Shown piece by piece: positions 11,476 through 23,892 of a stretch of DNA of 64,000 nucleotides. Position 1 is the first letter of the stretch. Every line of letters begins with the position of its first letter. The stretch is taken from positions 16,284,586 to 16,348,585 of the forward strand of contig CM067446.1 in NCBI GenBank assembly GCA_034508935.3, written 5' to 3'. This stretch comes from Berghia stephanieae (lineage: Eukaryota; Mollusca; Gastropoda; Nudibranchia; Aeolidiidae). The notes under the pieces were generated by a model, which was not told the origin of the DNA, ran no database searches, and was given only the letters and a program-made list of their open reading frames with translations. The translations under genes were made by a program, and so were the position numbers.

Positions 11476-11479
11476 GTTT

Positions 11480-14400
11480 TTAAAAATAACTATTTAAAAT
11501 ATTTCAAAACATAGACATTAGCACTGTTTGTCCATTGTTCATTTTTTTTTTTTACTCATAAAAATGATTAATTAAAGTCCTGAAAGTTTCAAGTATAAAA
11601 CAAACAATGACAAAATATTAATTTTTTTTATCAGTGACTGAAAAAGAAAACTCTGATTTTAGGTGCCTCAGGTTACACGCAAGGGTAAATTGCTGCAGTT
11701 GTATTTTTTTCTTAGTCTGATTTGGGTTGACTGAGTGCTGATTTTCTGTGCTTGCATCAAATGTCGACTGAGTACTTCTTGGTATAAAATTAAATCCACA
11801 CCTAGGAATAGATGTATCAATCTTCTCTTTTCCAATATTACTATTTAATAGAATTCTATTGAATGAATGATTCGAGAATATTCTTGCTAGTTTAGAGGAA
11901 TATGACATTAGTCAATGTATGTATTTTATTATTATTATTATGATTATTATTTGGTCAAAGTTGTAAATCTCTGTCTTCAACAATGGAAGAGTTACAGACC
12001 AATCAATCAGCTTGATTCTGGCCTTTCGTACAGTGTCTGCCTTGGGTACCTGTTTGAAACAATAGGGATGAAAATTAAGCTCAGTCAACCTGCTCCAATC
12101 TATTCCCTCTTTGTCATAAATTGTGATTTTTAAAATTTTTTTTGGTATTTGATCAATATATTATAAAAGTACACATGTGTGTTGTGTGCCATCTTGTACC
12201 TCGATGCTTACCATGAGATAAACTCTTTCAAACTTCTCAAATCAAATGATATGCCGAGAATGGTGAAATTAGCATCAAAGGTGTAAATATGGACCGCTTT
12301 CAGTCAAAGCTATCTTGAACACATGTTGACCTCGATAACTAGAGAAGCTGTGGTTAGCAATGCCTTGTGAAAAGCAACTCCCAAGTCTTATGTTTCTTTA
12401 AACAAGTTTAAAAATGCCACATATTATACATATATATCAAGTTGGGGTTAGATATGCACTATGAATACATGCTATTATTATAATTTTAAAAATTGTCACC
12501 ATTGAAAGTGAAAGCATTATGATAACCCATGCTACACATGGAAGTAGAATGGTTTTATAATTATAAAAGTAAGTATTTGTCCTATTTTTTGTCTCATACT
12601 CATACCTTTTCAGACTGTACTGCTTCTATTGGAAGACAATTTTTGAACTAAAACTCCCTTAAATGTCAACCTTTGATATGGCATACAGTCGTCATCTGAC
12701 ATTATACATTCTAAACTTGCAAATATGGGTCAGCAATGCATCCATAAATTTTACTTACAAGGTTGACTTGCATCTTAATTAAATGCCCCTTTTTTGCATC
12801 TTAATTAAACCTTTACACATGAAAAGAATTGCCATAGTTTGTTTCAAAACTCAAACGCGCATATTTTGACCTGTGTTTTTGAAACTAGTTTATGAATTAG
12901 ATTGAAACTTGGAAATGCTACTCCAGTTACAAAAAAAAGGATTATAAATTGCTTTATTTTTAGACAAATAATCGAATTATTACTAAGTTAGCTTATTAAC
13001 ACCTTTTAAAAACTCAGTCATCTTTGTTCAAAGCTTACCCAGTTTTAGAGAACCCATTGAACTAATATGTAAAGCACAGGAACGCACCCTTTCAGAACAT
13101 GGCAAAAATGATAAATAACAAAATTTCTCATTCATAACCTTCACAATTTCAGTGGCGTAGTGCCTTTCTCTCAATCATTTAATGTAATGGATTTTTAATT
13201 GTAGAATCACCCTTGTGCAAAACATTGCTTTAAGACTATTTTGAAAATGAAGCCAAACGAGGATATCTATCCCACAACACTGAAACTGTCAGTGTTACAA
13301 CATACAGATAATATAGATAAGAACAGAGACATAAGGCTCTGAGGTTCTAGGGTCATGGACTATCACTATGAGAGGTACTGTGTACACTGAAAATAAACGT
13401 TGTGTTAAGTTTTATGTCATTACATTAAAATTCTGTTACTCGGGTGTAATTAAATGAAAAAATCACGGACATCAAAGGAATTTGTGATTGTACAATTACA
13501 GATACAAAATTTTATCTTTTGGATTCACAATGCTTTGTTTTTTAAAAATAAAGGATGTCATGTAAAGTATTGAGCAAATCTGTTAGCTGGTAGATGAAAA
13601 ATTTAGCAAGATGTGTGCGCTTGAGTTTTGAAATGAATTATAAAAATATTGCTCTAAGTCATTGTTTTCTGATACCTTATACCAGGCCTGTAAATTTTCA
13701 GCCCATAGGCTATTTCAGACTTTTTAACAAATTCTAGATTTCAGTCTTCCAACTTACAACATTGTGACCCTTTATTATTATCTTCAATGGAAACTCCAAA
13801 GCCTAATAATAGATCGTAGTCCACGATCTCTGCCAGTCAGTCATATTAGTCTAATTTTAGACTATTGGGAAAATCTGAAAATGAGTAATTTCTGCTCATG
13901 GGTTTTACCTATGATGATCGCACCAGCCAGTCATCTTGAAACTAGTCTTGTCATCTGAGGTCACAGGTGTTGGATCTGAAATCCGCTCCTTGCTTACTGT
14001 CTATATTTGTTATTTGGAGCAAAGACCAAATTTCAGCCCAAAAGTCTAAAAAACTGAATCATGAATCATGTATTTACTCAATGCACAAAGCCATCTCGCT
14101 TTTATTTTTTTTCGACAGCATTTTGGTTTTGGTTTCCCTGTCCGAGATAGATCATAAAGTAAGTTGAAATTGTTTTCGTCAGTTGTTTTATCGTGGATTA
14201 CCTATCAAGATGATAATAATTTTAAAAAAGTAAAATTCCTTAGGCTTAGTTACAACGTCGATCATAGTGCAGATGACAAGGCAATTGAAGTATCTGTTAA
14301 TGTTTATTATCTTCCAAGTGACGTTTAGATAAATTCAGGTCTGACATCCAAACGCATTATGAGCCTAACATTTCCATCACAACAACGTGCAAATAATGAA

Positions 14401-15985
14401 TTGGGTTATCAGACCTACAAATAAGTACACATCGTCTTCTAGCAATTGTACATTATATCTATAATCAGTAGAGTATGTTTTACTTGCTAATTGTCATGAA
14501 AATAATGACCAACAATTTTCAGACTTTTTGAAAAATGGGCATTTACATTTACAGGTCTGTTATACAAGTGTATCAAGGTCAGATATCATCAAATCACCAA
14601 TTGACTTTCAATCCTAATTGTTTTGGGTTTTTAAAAATATTTATGTGACATACGCTTCACCTCCCCCTGAATTTATCACAATCCTTGCTTAAACAATTTT
14701 GTCCCTATATACATCATTATTCTCTAGTCATTTCTTACCTCTTCTTTTTTTTTTTTTTAAAGTTTGAAGTATTGCCAGTAATTTTATATGCTGTATGCGT
14801 TTATTTATGCAAAACTTTTTTCTCTTGTCACAGAACTTTTACATTTATCTAGATTTTATAAAAATGATATTGCTCATGCATATGTTTATGGTTTTGTAGT
14901 GTTGCATCTTTAAATGCCCTCTAGAAACAGTGATGATAGCAATAGAGAATTAAAAAAGAAAAAAAAAGAGAGAAACAAGAAAAAAAAGAGAGAAACAGCA
15001 AAAAAGGCTTAATTTAAACCTTTTGCCTTTTCCAATATTTTTCTTTCTCTTGGCATTTATTTGACATAAAAGTGTTAAAAATTATTATGATATTGCCTTT
15101 CCATCCATTCAGTTTTAAAACAATTGTAACATACAACCCAGGTAGAACAGGATGTGTTGATCCACAATTCTTTTTTGTTGAATCCCATGTGTAAAAAAAA
15201 ATGTGCTATTTTAATTTGAATCCAAGTTTGATGACTTCAGGTTGCACTTTATTTTTAATTTTAGAATGATGTGTCCAAATTCAGATGATGTACATGTAAA
15301 TATTCTGTATATTGGCAATGCAGTGGAATGGAATCACATTCCAGTTACACGCATCCATCTTACAGATCCTTCATATTTAGTTATTTCTGGTCATTTTTGT
15401 TTTTGGTAAATGGTTTATTAATAAATGATTTGAATCGATTAATTAAGTTTTCATTATACTCTTCTAAGTAAAGATAATGTTAGTCAAATGCACATATACG
15501 AGTAGTATACTTACTGCATGACATTCATACTACCTTTCAGCAATGATTTCGATTTCCTACCTCATCATTGTTTTGTTAATGAGAAAAAAACTGTCGGTCA
15601 TTCATTTTATTAGTTTTAATGAGAAAGAGCAATTGAGACTTTCCCCTTAAGAATTGTTAGACCTAACAACCTTTATTCAAAAAAACTTATAAGAATATCA
15701 AACATATCATTTATCCACACTGCTAGCGAAACAGGAAAAGTCTCCACCGTTTATCTTTGTAGAATAAATCAAAGCTTTGATTTTTGATTCCATTTTTTAT
15801 TATTGTATCTTGCCTTATATTATTCTTACAGCCTGATTTGTTTTCTTGTCAATAATGTTAGCCAGACTTATAGGCAGCTGTTGATACAATGATGTTGCAA
15901 AGCCAAAAATATAACAGAAAGATTTAAAAAACAAAACAGGATAAACTTAAAACATTAGCTCTTGGCTGTTGTTAATAAATTTTCA
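11480..15985. other. AT-rich noncoding stretch without recognised features
   Basis: Both strands were scanned for exon-like open frames with splice sites, tRNA boxes and tandem repeats. Only short, unremarkable open frames were seen (for example 13,764-13,958), plus a purine-rich double repeat near 14,950-15,004. It is probably intergenic. Confidence 0.4.
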
Positions 15986-15999
15986 ATAATTTGAAATTG

Positions 16000-16255
16000 T
16001 GTACTCGACTACCTCTGATCTGACAAGAATTGTTTCCGATATGCCCTAACAAAACCAACTCCATCCTTCATCGACATCTGTACCCTATTTGAACCATTTC
16101 CCTTTGTCTTACTTTTTTTTCCCCCAAGTTCATATAATTGTACATCTAGAATGTCTTTACTATCCCATTTTCTTTCTTTCTACTGGCGCTGAGTTGACTT
16201 AAATATGTTGCAAGCCCCGTAAAACCCTTAAAAACAAGTAAAACAAAACAACATT
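16000..16255 (+). mobile_element. 3' fragment of the ~530-bp retroposon family
   Basis: The segment ends ACTATCCCATTTTCTTTC…TACTGGCGCTGA…GTTGCAAGCCCCGTAAAACC, then CTTAAAAACAAG and a CAAAA-rich tail. It matches the 3' half of the full-length copy at 17,357-17,889 and is diverged from it. Confidence 0.65.
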
Positions 16256-16764
16256 TAGATAACCTCGTCAAAATTATTAAACCTTTTTTTTGACAGATTG
16301 AGGATCATGTTAATTTATCGATAACTGAAGTCAAATTGTAAAGCCAAAAATGAAATAGATGTTTTGTCAGTGTATAAGTATTCCTATTTCAACAAACCAG
16401 AATATATCTAACTCAAAACATAATATTATCCCTTGAATTTCGTTAAATTAATCTTTACTTTATGCAATTCATGTGTATTGTGCCATATTCTTATTATTAT
16501 CTTTTGCCTGTGGTGCCATGTTTTTATCATTATCCTTTATGTATCTTATTTTGTAACTACTCAGAGATAGATAATAAATGTGCTTTAGCTGTCTTAATCC
16601 AGGATTGTCACTTGTTCTTGATAGGTAGTAAAATTATTTTCAAAGTGATACTAAGCTGTGAACTGTACAAAGTAATAAACAAAAATTAATATGACAGCTT
16701 AAAAAAGAACCAATACCAAACACGGAACATTCAGGCTCAAAAGCCTTCTTCAGCCAACAATAAA

Positions 16765-17240
16765 AACGTTTGGTGGGATCTTTGACCTCCCATAGTGGGC
16801 GGGAGATCACGCTGTGTCTTCTATCCCCTTATATCTGTTTTTCGAGCTGTTTTCTGTCTTTGTCTTGGAATGGGATTACTTGGTGTTCTCCTAGCCCTGA
16901 CCAGAGTCCTAGACTGTAAGGTAAATAGTCAAATATATAGTTTTATTTTTTGGGAGATATTTTTTCCCTGTAAATAATTTCTTTTTTATGCACTGTATTA
17001 TTTTTGTAAACATTTGAGTGTAATCCTCTTATTGGGGACCTTTGCTTGTGTCAGGATGACACATTTAGGCGGTCTCAAACTAAGTAGCTACACTGATAGC
17101 GTGCTCTTGAAATCTACTTCTTTTCCCAATTTGAACTAATGTCGTTTTGTCTTCATTTTTCTTGGGTACTTTAATTCTAATTATAGAACTTTTTACTATC
17201 CCATTTTCTTCGTTTTTACTGGCGCGGATATGAATAAATG
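16765..17240 (+). mobile_element. Copy of the ~530-bp retroposon family at the left edge of unit A
   Basis: It starts GGTGGGATCTTTGACCTCCC and continues through TCTTCTATCCCCTTATATCTG to the TTTACTGGCGC 3' block. The duplication between units A and B becomes recognisable inside this copy, at about 16,829, so the left breakpoint of the duplicated segment lies within a dispersed repeat. Confidence 0.7.
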
Positions 17241-17242
17241 TA

Positions 17243-17351
17243 GGTACCACAATAGACATGTTTTTTTTTTGTGGCTGAAAAGAACTCGAAATATAATGCG
17301 TCGCGTGTCTAAAAAAAAATGACTATTTTTAAACCAGGTCATTCAACCATT
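17243..17351 (+). repeat. ~110-bp boundary repeat, copy 1
   Basis: It runs from GGTACCACAATAGACATG to TTTTTAAACCAGGTCATTC and ends ACCATTA. Related copies occur at 41,250-41,358 and 42,781-42,881. The window stops inside the start of another (GGTACCAC at 63,993-64,000). The repeat thus lies at or near both ends of the duplicated unit. Confidence 0.75.
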
Positions 17352-17356
17352 AATAC

Positions 17357-17889
17357 TGGGTGGGGTTCCTGACCTCCCATAGCGGACAGGGAGGTACACA
17401 CTGTGTCTTCTATCCCCTTATATCTGTTTTCCAACATGCTTTCTGTCTTTGTCTTGGAATGAGATTACTTAGTTTTTTTCCTGGCCCTGGTCGGAGTCCT
17501 GGCTGGGGGGGAAACAGTCAAATGCATAGTTATTGTTTTGGGAGATGATATTTTTTTTTTCCTTGTAAATCATCTCTCTGTTATGTATTAGTATATTTGT
17601 TATCTTTTAATGTATACTGTAGGCATTTGAGTGTGTTCCTCTTTGTTGGATTTTGTTCTTGTGTCCGATGAGACTTATGGGTGATCTCAAACTAAGTACA
17701 TTGGTGACATGCTCTTGGAATCTACATCTGATCCCTATTTGTTCCCAGTTCCCCTATGTCTTACTTTCTCCTGGATGCTTCAATTGTAATTCTAGAACTT
17801 TTTACTATCCCATTTTCTTCCTTTTTACTGGCGCTGATACATGATTATGTGTTGCAAGCGCCGTAAAATCCTTAAAAACAAAAACAAAC
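17357..17889 (+). mobile_element. Full-length 533-bp retroposon, present in unit A only
   Basis: A 12-bp direct repeat AACCATTAATAC flanks it (17,345-17,356 and 17,890-17,901). Unit B has a single copy of that site (near 42,875-42,886) and no insert. It starts TGGGTGGGGTTCCTGACC and ends GCAAGCGCCGTAAAATCC with a short CTTAAAAACAAAAACAAAC tail. No open frame or clear Pol III promoter was seen. It could be a SINE-like element, or a LINE 3' end copied by the LINE machinery. At least four diverged relatives lie in this window. Confidence 0.85.
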
Positions 17890-18002
17890 AACCATTAATA
17901 CCTTGGCCATCAAAAGACATACAGAGCTGAATTTGGTATCGTATTGAAGAGGAAGGTTTCAGCTTTATTCCTACACCACTTCAACCTTTTAAAAAAGGCT
18001 AG

Positions 18003-18235
18003 GGCTATTGGTCAGTCGTGACCCCAGGCGCTAGCACCTGCGGGTCAGTACTAACGAACACGTGCCAGCGCCTGGGGATCAGTACTGACCAATAGGTCCT
18101 GGTGTCTATTGGTCAGTATTGAACAACAGGTGCCACCACCCACAGACAACCTCTCTTCGGTCTGTGCCACTTCTACCGCCCGCCATTGATCAGCACTGAC
18201 GAACATCAGGCCTGTTCGTCAGTGCAGACAAAGAC
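18003..18235. repeat. Cluster of palindromes built on GTCAGTACTGAC (unit A, left)
   Basis: Several variants of the perfect 12-bp palindrome GTCAGTACTGAC alternate with CCAGGCGCTGGCACCTG-like blocks, which are themselves near-palindromic and often appear as their own reverse complement in the next unit. A similar cluster lies at 23,095-23,268. Unit B has both clusters as well. It may be the end structure of a transposon or a short satellite. Confidence 0.6.
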
Positions 18236-18675
18236 CTCTTCGCACTTATTAGTCACTTCCTCAAGTATTCCATTAAAAAAACAAAACAATTAAAATCCCA
18301 GGCCAACTTATCCGATGACACTCAGTAACACTTGGTCACTTGGATAAGTTTGATTTCTAACGCGTTAGATGCCGTTGTTTCAAGCCACCAAAGATTCTTT
18401 TTTATTTTATGCTGTCCATTCTATTTCTTTGGGTTTTTTAAATTTTTGTTTTGTTTGTTTTTTTCGTATAGTTTCGTTATTGCTTAAATTGAAGAAAAAT
18501 AGAGGAAAATATGTTATATCATTATATTTACGATTCTTTTATAATACTTTGTCCATTCTATTGATGAGATGTTTTTTAAAATTTTTTGTTGGAACTGTGT
18601 TTTTAGTCCACCAGTGGACTGAAGACACAGCTGTGTATTCAGTCCACCGGAAATAAAAATATTTAAAAAGGACCA

Positions 18676-18954
18676 AATATCGTCTATACTTACCTTAACC
18701 GATACTGACGACATTGATAATGACCTTATTATTATCAGAAATGGACAGGCATAATTTAAGTCAATTCAACGGCTGATTAATATCATTTACAGCGTTTTAT
18801 TTACTCCTGGAAAATCTTGATTGAGAGTTGTTCGAAACCGGGCGCCTGAAATAGATCTCAATTCTCGAAACCGATTTATCAAACTTACTGTGAGGGAGCG
18901 TCAGAGAGAGAGAGAGAGAGGGGAGGGGGGGGGGGGGCTGGGCGGGAGTGGGAG

Positions 18955-18993
<39 letters not shown>

Positions 18994-19435
18994 TAAGGAC
19001 TGCTTTGTAGCTACGTACTCGCACAGTTTTATTTTTTTCCGATGTGAAAAGTGACCAAACATAACCTTACTTTAGCAAACAATACTAAAACTCTGATCTC
19101 CTTTAAAAAACTCATGGGTTTTGTTAATCACAAAAATTCTAACGGAGTAATTTAAAATAGATATAAATGTTAATTTTAAATTAATTGGAGAAACATTATT
19201 CTCTGTGTGGCCAATTTTGGCCAAATTGGCTAGGCCAATGGCTATCTGGCAACAAGCGCCCGATTTCGAACAACTCTCAATCAAGACTTTCCGAGAGTAA
19301 ATAAAACGTTGTAAATGATTTCATTAAGCCTTTGAATTGCCATAAATTATATGCCTGTCCATTTCTGATAATTCCTATAATAGGCACAGTATCAATGTCG
19401 TCGGTTGCGTTTAAGGTAAGTATAGACGATATTTG
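18676..19435. mobile_element. Fold-back element (inverted repeat arms of ~175 bp), unit A
   Basis: The left arm 18,676-18,848 (AATATCGTCTATACTTACC … GAGTTGTTCGAAACCGGGCG) is closely matched by the reverse complement of 19,253-19,435. The roughly 400-bp spacer contains a GA tract and TTTTGGCCAAATTGGC. No transposase frame was seen, so it would be non-autonomous. The counterpart in unit B has a longer spacer. Confidence 0.75.
18903..18992. repeat. (AG)n microsatellite inside the fold-back element
   Basis: GA dinucleotide tract broken by a G-rich stretch. It is expanded in unit B (44,142-44,300). Confidence 0.95.
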
Positions 19436-19556
19436 AAAACACAGTTCCTTTTTAAAATTATTTTTTTTGTCATGCAAAAAAAAAAAAAAAAAAAAAATTA
19501 TAATAAATAACGGAAAGGAGGAGAAACTTGATAACGAATAGATTATTCCATTTTTG

Positions 19557-19790
19557 GGCAGCGTGGCTCAGCGCTACGGTCTAGGGTCTATACCAAGGGA
19601 AGGCTGAAATAACCCAGGCATCAACCGCCGCTGCGCTGTGTGGCCTTGAGCAAGTCACCTCGCCCTAGCTCGACATGCGGCGCTGCACTGCGGCTGATGC
19701 CTGGGTTATTTCAGCCTTCCCTTGGTATAGACCCTAGATACAAATTTTCCATGAATAAAGGGAATTTTATTTGATTTATTTATCATTATT
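19557..19790 (+). mobile_element. tRNA-derived SINE with its head overwritten by an inverted copy of its own tail
   Basis: The unit B counterpart is a normal SINE: A box GTGGCTCAGCGCTTCGG, B box GAGTTCGATC, then a central block TGTGTGGCCTTGAGCAAGTC resembling the CORE/MIR-type domain. In unit A, 19,580-19,629 is instead the near-perfect reverse complement of 19,690-19,738 (CTAGGGTCTATACCAAGGG against CCCTTGGTATAGACCCTAG). This gives a stem of about 49 bp with a loop of about 60 bp and removes the B box. It is consistent with a template switch during replication. Confidence 0.75.
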
Positions 19791-20359
19791 ATAAGAATAT
19801 ACTGAAAATAACAAAACTTGTGAACGCAGTTTTAAAGTGCGGCTTTTAAAATCGTAATAGTAACACGGGACTATAAGACGCGGATGGGCACTTCCGATTT
19901 GTATTAGGATTGATTGAATTAATGCGATGACGTTTCCACGTCTTCATATATTTCATCTCTGCCACTTTATCATTCATCGCTTAAACGTAATCGCAGTCCT
20001 AGTGTCAGATTATATCGATGGTGTGCGTCAAGGTAAAGTGCTCACAACATCCGTCAGCCGGATATATTGTACCAACACACAAAACCATGTGTTATAGTCT
20101 GATTGAGATTGATAGAATTTTGTGAGTAGTACTCATAAAAATGGCTGGCTAAAAACAATAACAAAGAGCTGAGTGGCGTCAATTTCGTTCCATCAATAAG
20201 TTAATGAAGGCTACGCGTTGATTTGATTGACTCAAAACAAAAACAACTTCCATTACAGCATGACCATTTCACAATCATTGTGTTCCCTCACCAACAATAG
20301 ATTTAAGATAATATATCATCATAATATGATCTCTTCATCATCACCATAACTACACCATC

Positions 20360-20672
20360 ATGAATCATATACCTATGATGTTCGCATGGGTGTACGATCC
20401 GATAGTGATGTCGTTTCTTCTTCTCTTTACTAGCCTATCCTGCTTCTTTGGTTTGTGATTGTATTTTTGACAGGGGATATTTTTTTTTCTGTAAATCTTC
20501 TGCCTGTTTGTTCTTGGTTATTTATAATTTAGCTTATGATATCTTTAGGTTATGATTTTGATTTACATTTGTAATTTGTACTATTTTTGTTAGATTGCTT
20601 GTTTTTTTTTGTTTCAGCGGTCTCTCATATAACCTCAATTGTGTTGGAAGAGACCTAAAGCAACAAACAACA
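20360..20672 (+). mobile_element. Retroposon with CAAA tail, present in unit A only
   Basis: Between the shared sequences ACACCATCAT and ACAAACATGTGAG, unit A has about 310 bp absent from unit B (near 45,780). The extra segment is T-rich and ends GAGACCTAAAGCAACAAACA followed by CAAA-type repeats, as expected for the 3' end of a LINE-mobilised element. The target duplication is not clearly resolved. Confidence 0.55.
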
Positions 20673-20876
20673 AACAAACATGTGAGAAAAAAAAAACTGG
20701 TTTCAATCTCAATGGGTACCAAACTTGTGTAATTGGTATTCTGGTCTCAGGGTCATGGCATCTTATTTTCTAAATAAATCATGGCCGCCAATCAAAGAGC
20801 ATAATCTCTTTTACTTCCCGTAATCCTCCGGTATATACATTCTGCTTCTAACTGAAACTTGGTTACATTTACATAC

Positions 20877-21054
20877 ACTTCCCGAGAGTCTGGAACAGGA
20901 AGAAGATCATCACGTTGTCGTCGTGCAGGAGCTTGAGTTCCTTCATGATCCTGAAGGTGATGCCAGCCCAGAAACAATCATGCTGGAACAGCTGGTGGTG
21001 AAACGTCAGACTAAGAACGATCCAACCCGGCGTCCAGACAAGGCCTGCCTTCTC
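20877..21054 (-). CDS. Candidate internal exon of an unrecognised gene (unit A)
   Basis: On the minus strand a 178-bp open stretch lies between an acceptor ATGTGAGTCCAG and a donor GGGAAGT|GTATGT. It uses GC-rich codons unlike its AT-rich surroundings (ATC ACC TTC AGG ATC ATG). It encodes GLVWTPGWIVLSLTFHHQLF, then FWAGITFRIMKELKLLHDD and NVMIFFLFQTLGK. Unit B keeps the frame open; of three differences, two are silent in this frame. The opposite strand is also open (…PEGDASPETIMLEQLVVKRQ…), so the coding strand is not certain. Partial resemblance of KELKLLHDDNV to a kinase C-helix is too weak to use. Confidence 0.3.
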
Positions 21055-21139
21055 CTGGACTCACATATCCACAATGAAGAATTTTACACATGAGAACGGT
21101 GGAAAAAAATATGAGTAAAGAGCCTTTTTCAAGGACTCA

Positions 21140-21330
21140 ATTATGTACCGCCAAAAGCCAGACCAGTGGAGGGAGAAATGAGAGATTGGAGGACCTGGAG
21201 CTCCCTGATGACGATTACCACGGACAGGGAAAGATGTAGTTCTTTCGTTGCTGCCCTACATGGCAGTAGGTATAGTGGGTAGGAAGTAAAATGAGTACCG
21301 CCAGATTTAAACCCTCGTAATACAGATAGT
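21140..21330 (-). mobile_element. SINE-like fragment (unit A)
   Basis: In reverse complement the segment contains GGCGGTACTCATTTTACTTCC and CTACTGCCATGTAGGGCAGC, a layout like the post-head body of tRNA-derived SINEs. No A or B box was identified. It is repeated in unit B at 46,265-46,450. Confidence 0.3.
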
Positions 21331-21492
21331 AAGCCAAGCGCCATGTTATCGCTGATCACAAAGCCCAAAAGATTATATTTTGTAGGTGAGGTATTGGGGA
21401 CAAAATGTGTTGTGCTATAATAATGTAGAGTCTGTGATCTGTTAAACAAGGAGATAAATTTAATTACGTCAATATGGAGTTGATGTTAATCA

Positions 21493-21498
21493 GTAGTT

Positions 21499-21558
<60 letters not shown>

Positions 21559-21584
21559 CTAGTTTGTTGTAGAAGTAGTAGTTA

Positions 21585-21625
<41 letters not shown>

Positions 21626-21716
21626 TAGTAGTAGTAGTAGTTGTAATAGTAGTAGTAGTAGCAGCAGCAGCAGCAGCAGTAGTTAGTAGTAAGTAGTAGT
21701 AGTAGTAGTAGTAGTA
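21493..21716. repeat. (TAG)n microsatellite with AGC interruptions, unit A
   Basis: About 220 bp of TAG repeat with short interruptions and a GCA/AGC stretch. The counterpart in unit B (46,626-46,912) is longer and differently interrupted. Confidence 0.95.
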
Positions 21717-22258
21717 GGTACAGAAAAACACGGATTGTTATGTTGCAATTGGATCAAGGGAAGTAATTAATGAAATTCCAGACCGACTGCTTTTGGATAC
21801 AATTCATTCGGAAGTGTACATTAAACTATTTTTGTACGTTTTAAAATCATGCGTCAGAGATTAAATATGCATTCTGAAGTATGGAATATCAAAACTACAA
21901 AGTATAGGGCATTATTAAACAGCTTCTACAGCTTTACCCCAGATTCGCTAGGTTTTTATGATCATTTCTGATCTAAAGCCTTCGAGTTTTATTCACTTCT
22001 CATTGGTTTTTAAGGCATAAACCTATAGTGTCGTGAGCGTTGGTCCTATTTATGCGTGTCTGCCCAAAAAGACTCCAATTCATTGCGTATTTTCTTCTCT
22101 GGAGCACGATTTAAAATACGCCGCAGAGGTCGCTGTAACCAGTGCATTAAATTAGTCCTGAGATCGAATAATAGTATTTCGTGGATTATTTCCCTTGGTA
22201 CCGTGGCTCCACAAACTAATTCCTCCCTGTTTTTAAGTCGCTCTACCCCCTGAACTTG

Positions 22259-22273
22259 TAATAATACAATAAA

Positions 22274-22363
<90 letters not shown>

Positions 22364-22486
22364 AATATATGATAATAATAATAATAATATATATATAATT
22401 AATATATAATAATAATATATGATGATATGATGAATGATGATGATGATGATGATATATATAATATATAATAATAAATAATAATAATA

Positions 22487-22518
<32 letters not shown>

Positions 22519-22815
22519 AATAATAATAATAATAATAATCGCGAAGTCCAAGGTTTGAGAGGTTTTTTTTTTTACCAAGATGAGGGTAATTTAAATCGAC
22601 TTGCCGCTAGCGCAGTGAAGGGCGAGACGATGATGATGATGATGATGATGATGGTGGTGATGAGGCTGATGGTGATGATAGTGGTGGTGTTGGTGGTTGT
22701 GGTGCTGCTGCTGGTGGCATGGTGGTGGTGGTGGTGCTGAGGATGATGATAATGATGATTATGTTGATCACCATCATCATCCTCATCATCATCATCATCA
22801 TTATCATCACCATCA
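22259..22815. repeat. (AAT)n, (GAT)n and mixed microsatellite block, unit A
   Basis: AAT repeats pass into GAT and ATAT-rich repeats to 22,540. A second GAT/GGT/ATC block follows at 22,628-22,815, where the strand sense changes from GAT to ATC. Apparent open frames across it are repeat artefacts. Confidence 0.9.
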
Positions 22816-23094
22816 TTATAGAGGAGAAGAGAAAACCAAGGAGTAAGAGAAGATTATAGAATCACTGAATCAAGGGAAGCAATCCATGAATTACCAATAT
22901 TCGATTTTAGGACAATTCCATGCAGTGATTACAGCGCTCTCAAGCGGCATATTTTAAATCGTGGACCAGGAAATAAATACGTAATAAATTGTTTTCCTTT
23001 TGGCCAGACACGCCTATAGACTAGTATGGGACAGGAAATGCGGATTTATTTGTCGTAGAGCAGGTTATTTTAAAAAATGGCATTTTTCCAAATT

Positions 23095-23268
23095 TTGGTA
23101 CCATCAGTACAGGCGTCAACGCCCGTGGCCAAGTCAGAACTGAACAGTAGGCACCATTACCTATTAGTCAGTACTAACCCCCCTGTCGCTGGTGCCTGTT
23201 CGTCAGTACTGACCAGCATGTGCCAGCGCCTGATGGTCAGTACTGACGAATAGCCACTCCGTTTAAAT
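23095..23268. repeat. Cluster of GTCAGTACTGAC palindromes (unit A, right)
   Basis: The reverse complement of this segment aligns with 18,003-18,140 (CTATTCGTCAGTACTGACC … CAGGCGCTGGCAC). The two clusters may therefore be inverted ends of a 5.2-kb unit. Each cluster is itself nearly self-complementary, so orientation is ambiguous. Confidence 0.55.
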
Positions 23269-23658
23269 AATGAGGATTAACGGTAGAAAAATGCCGTTTT
23301 AAAACTTTACAGCAGTGAAAAAACCTGATACATATTATTAAATAAAATTCAAACCGTGTATGTCTAATGGACAAACATCGTATCTCTATTTGTACCCGTT
23401 TGTTTTAATGAGGGTTGTTTGATGGCCGAGATATCACATTTTAAAAAAGCCTACCAAATCCTTGTTTTCAGCTTTTGAGTACAGTGTGATCAAATTTTTT
23501 ACACCTCATTGTAATTTGTAACAGCACACAAAGTGCCATGATAATGAGATATGAAATTATTGACGAAAAGAAGAAAGTTCACAAAAAACACATGAATCCT
23601 TTATTAAATTACCATCATAATTTATGGTTTAGATAGCTTAATACAAGAATAAACACGC

Positions 23659-23892
23659 ATGTCGCTCACACTCAGCCAATACCGGATAATGGAAAAATTA
23701 AGGGTTAGACATCTGGAAGACACGACCCCACACCACCATCTCTTCAAAACAAAGACCATGGGAATGAAACCCAGGTCGGTGTACCTTATAAAATACGCAC
23801 CTGGCAACGAGCCATTCTCTTCCATAAAAATATCTTACAAGAACGGACGTGTTTTTATCCATCAGTGGTGTGATATTCAAAATAAGGGATGA
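23659..23892 (+). other. Open frame kept in both duplicate units, probably noncoding
   Basis: A 77-codon frame (MSLTLSQYRIMEKL…) is open at the same place in unit B (48,692-48,925). It contains a stretch changed by two compensating indels and has no family match. The opposite strand is also open. Conservation between recent duplicates is weak evidence, so I doubt it is a gene. Confidence 0.15.
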
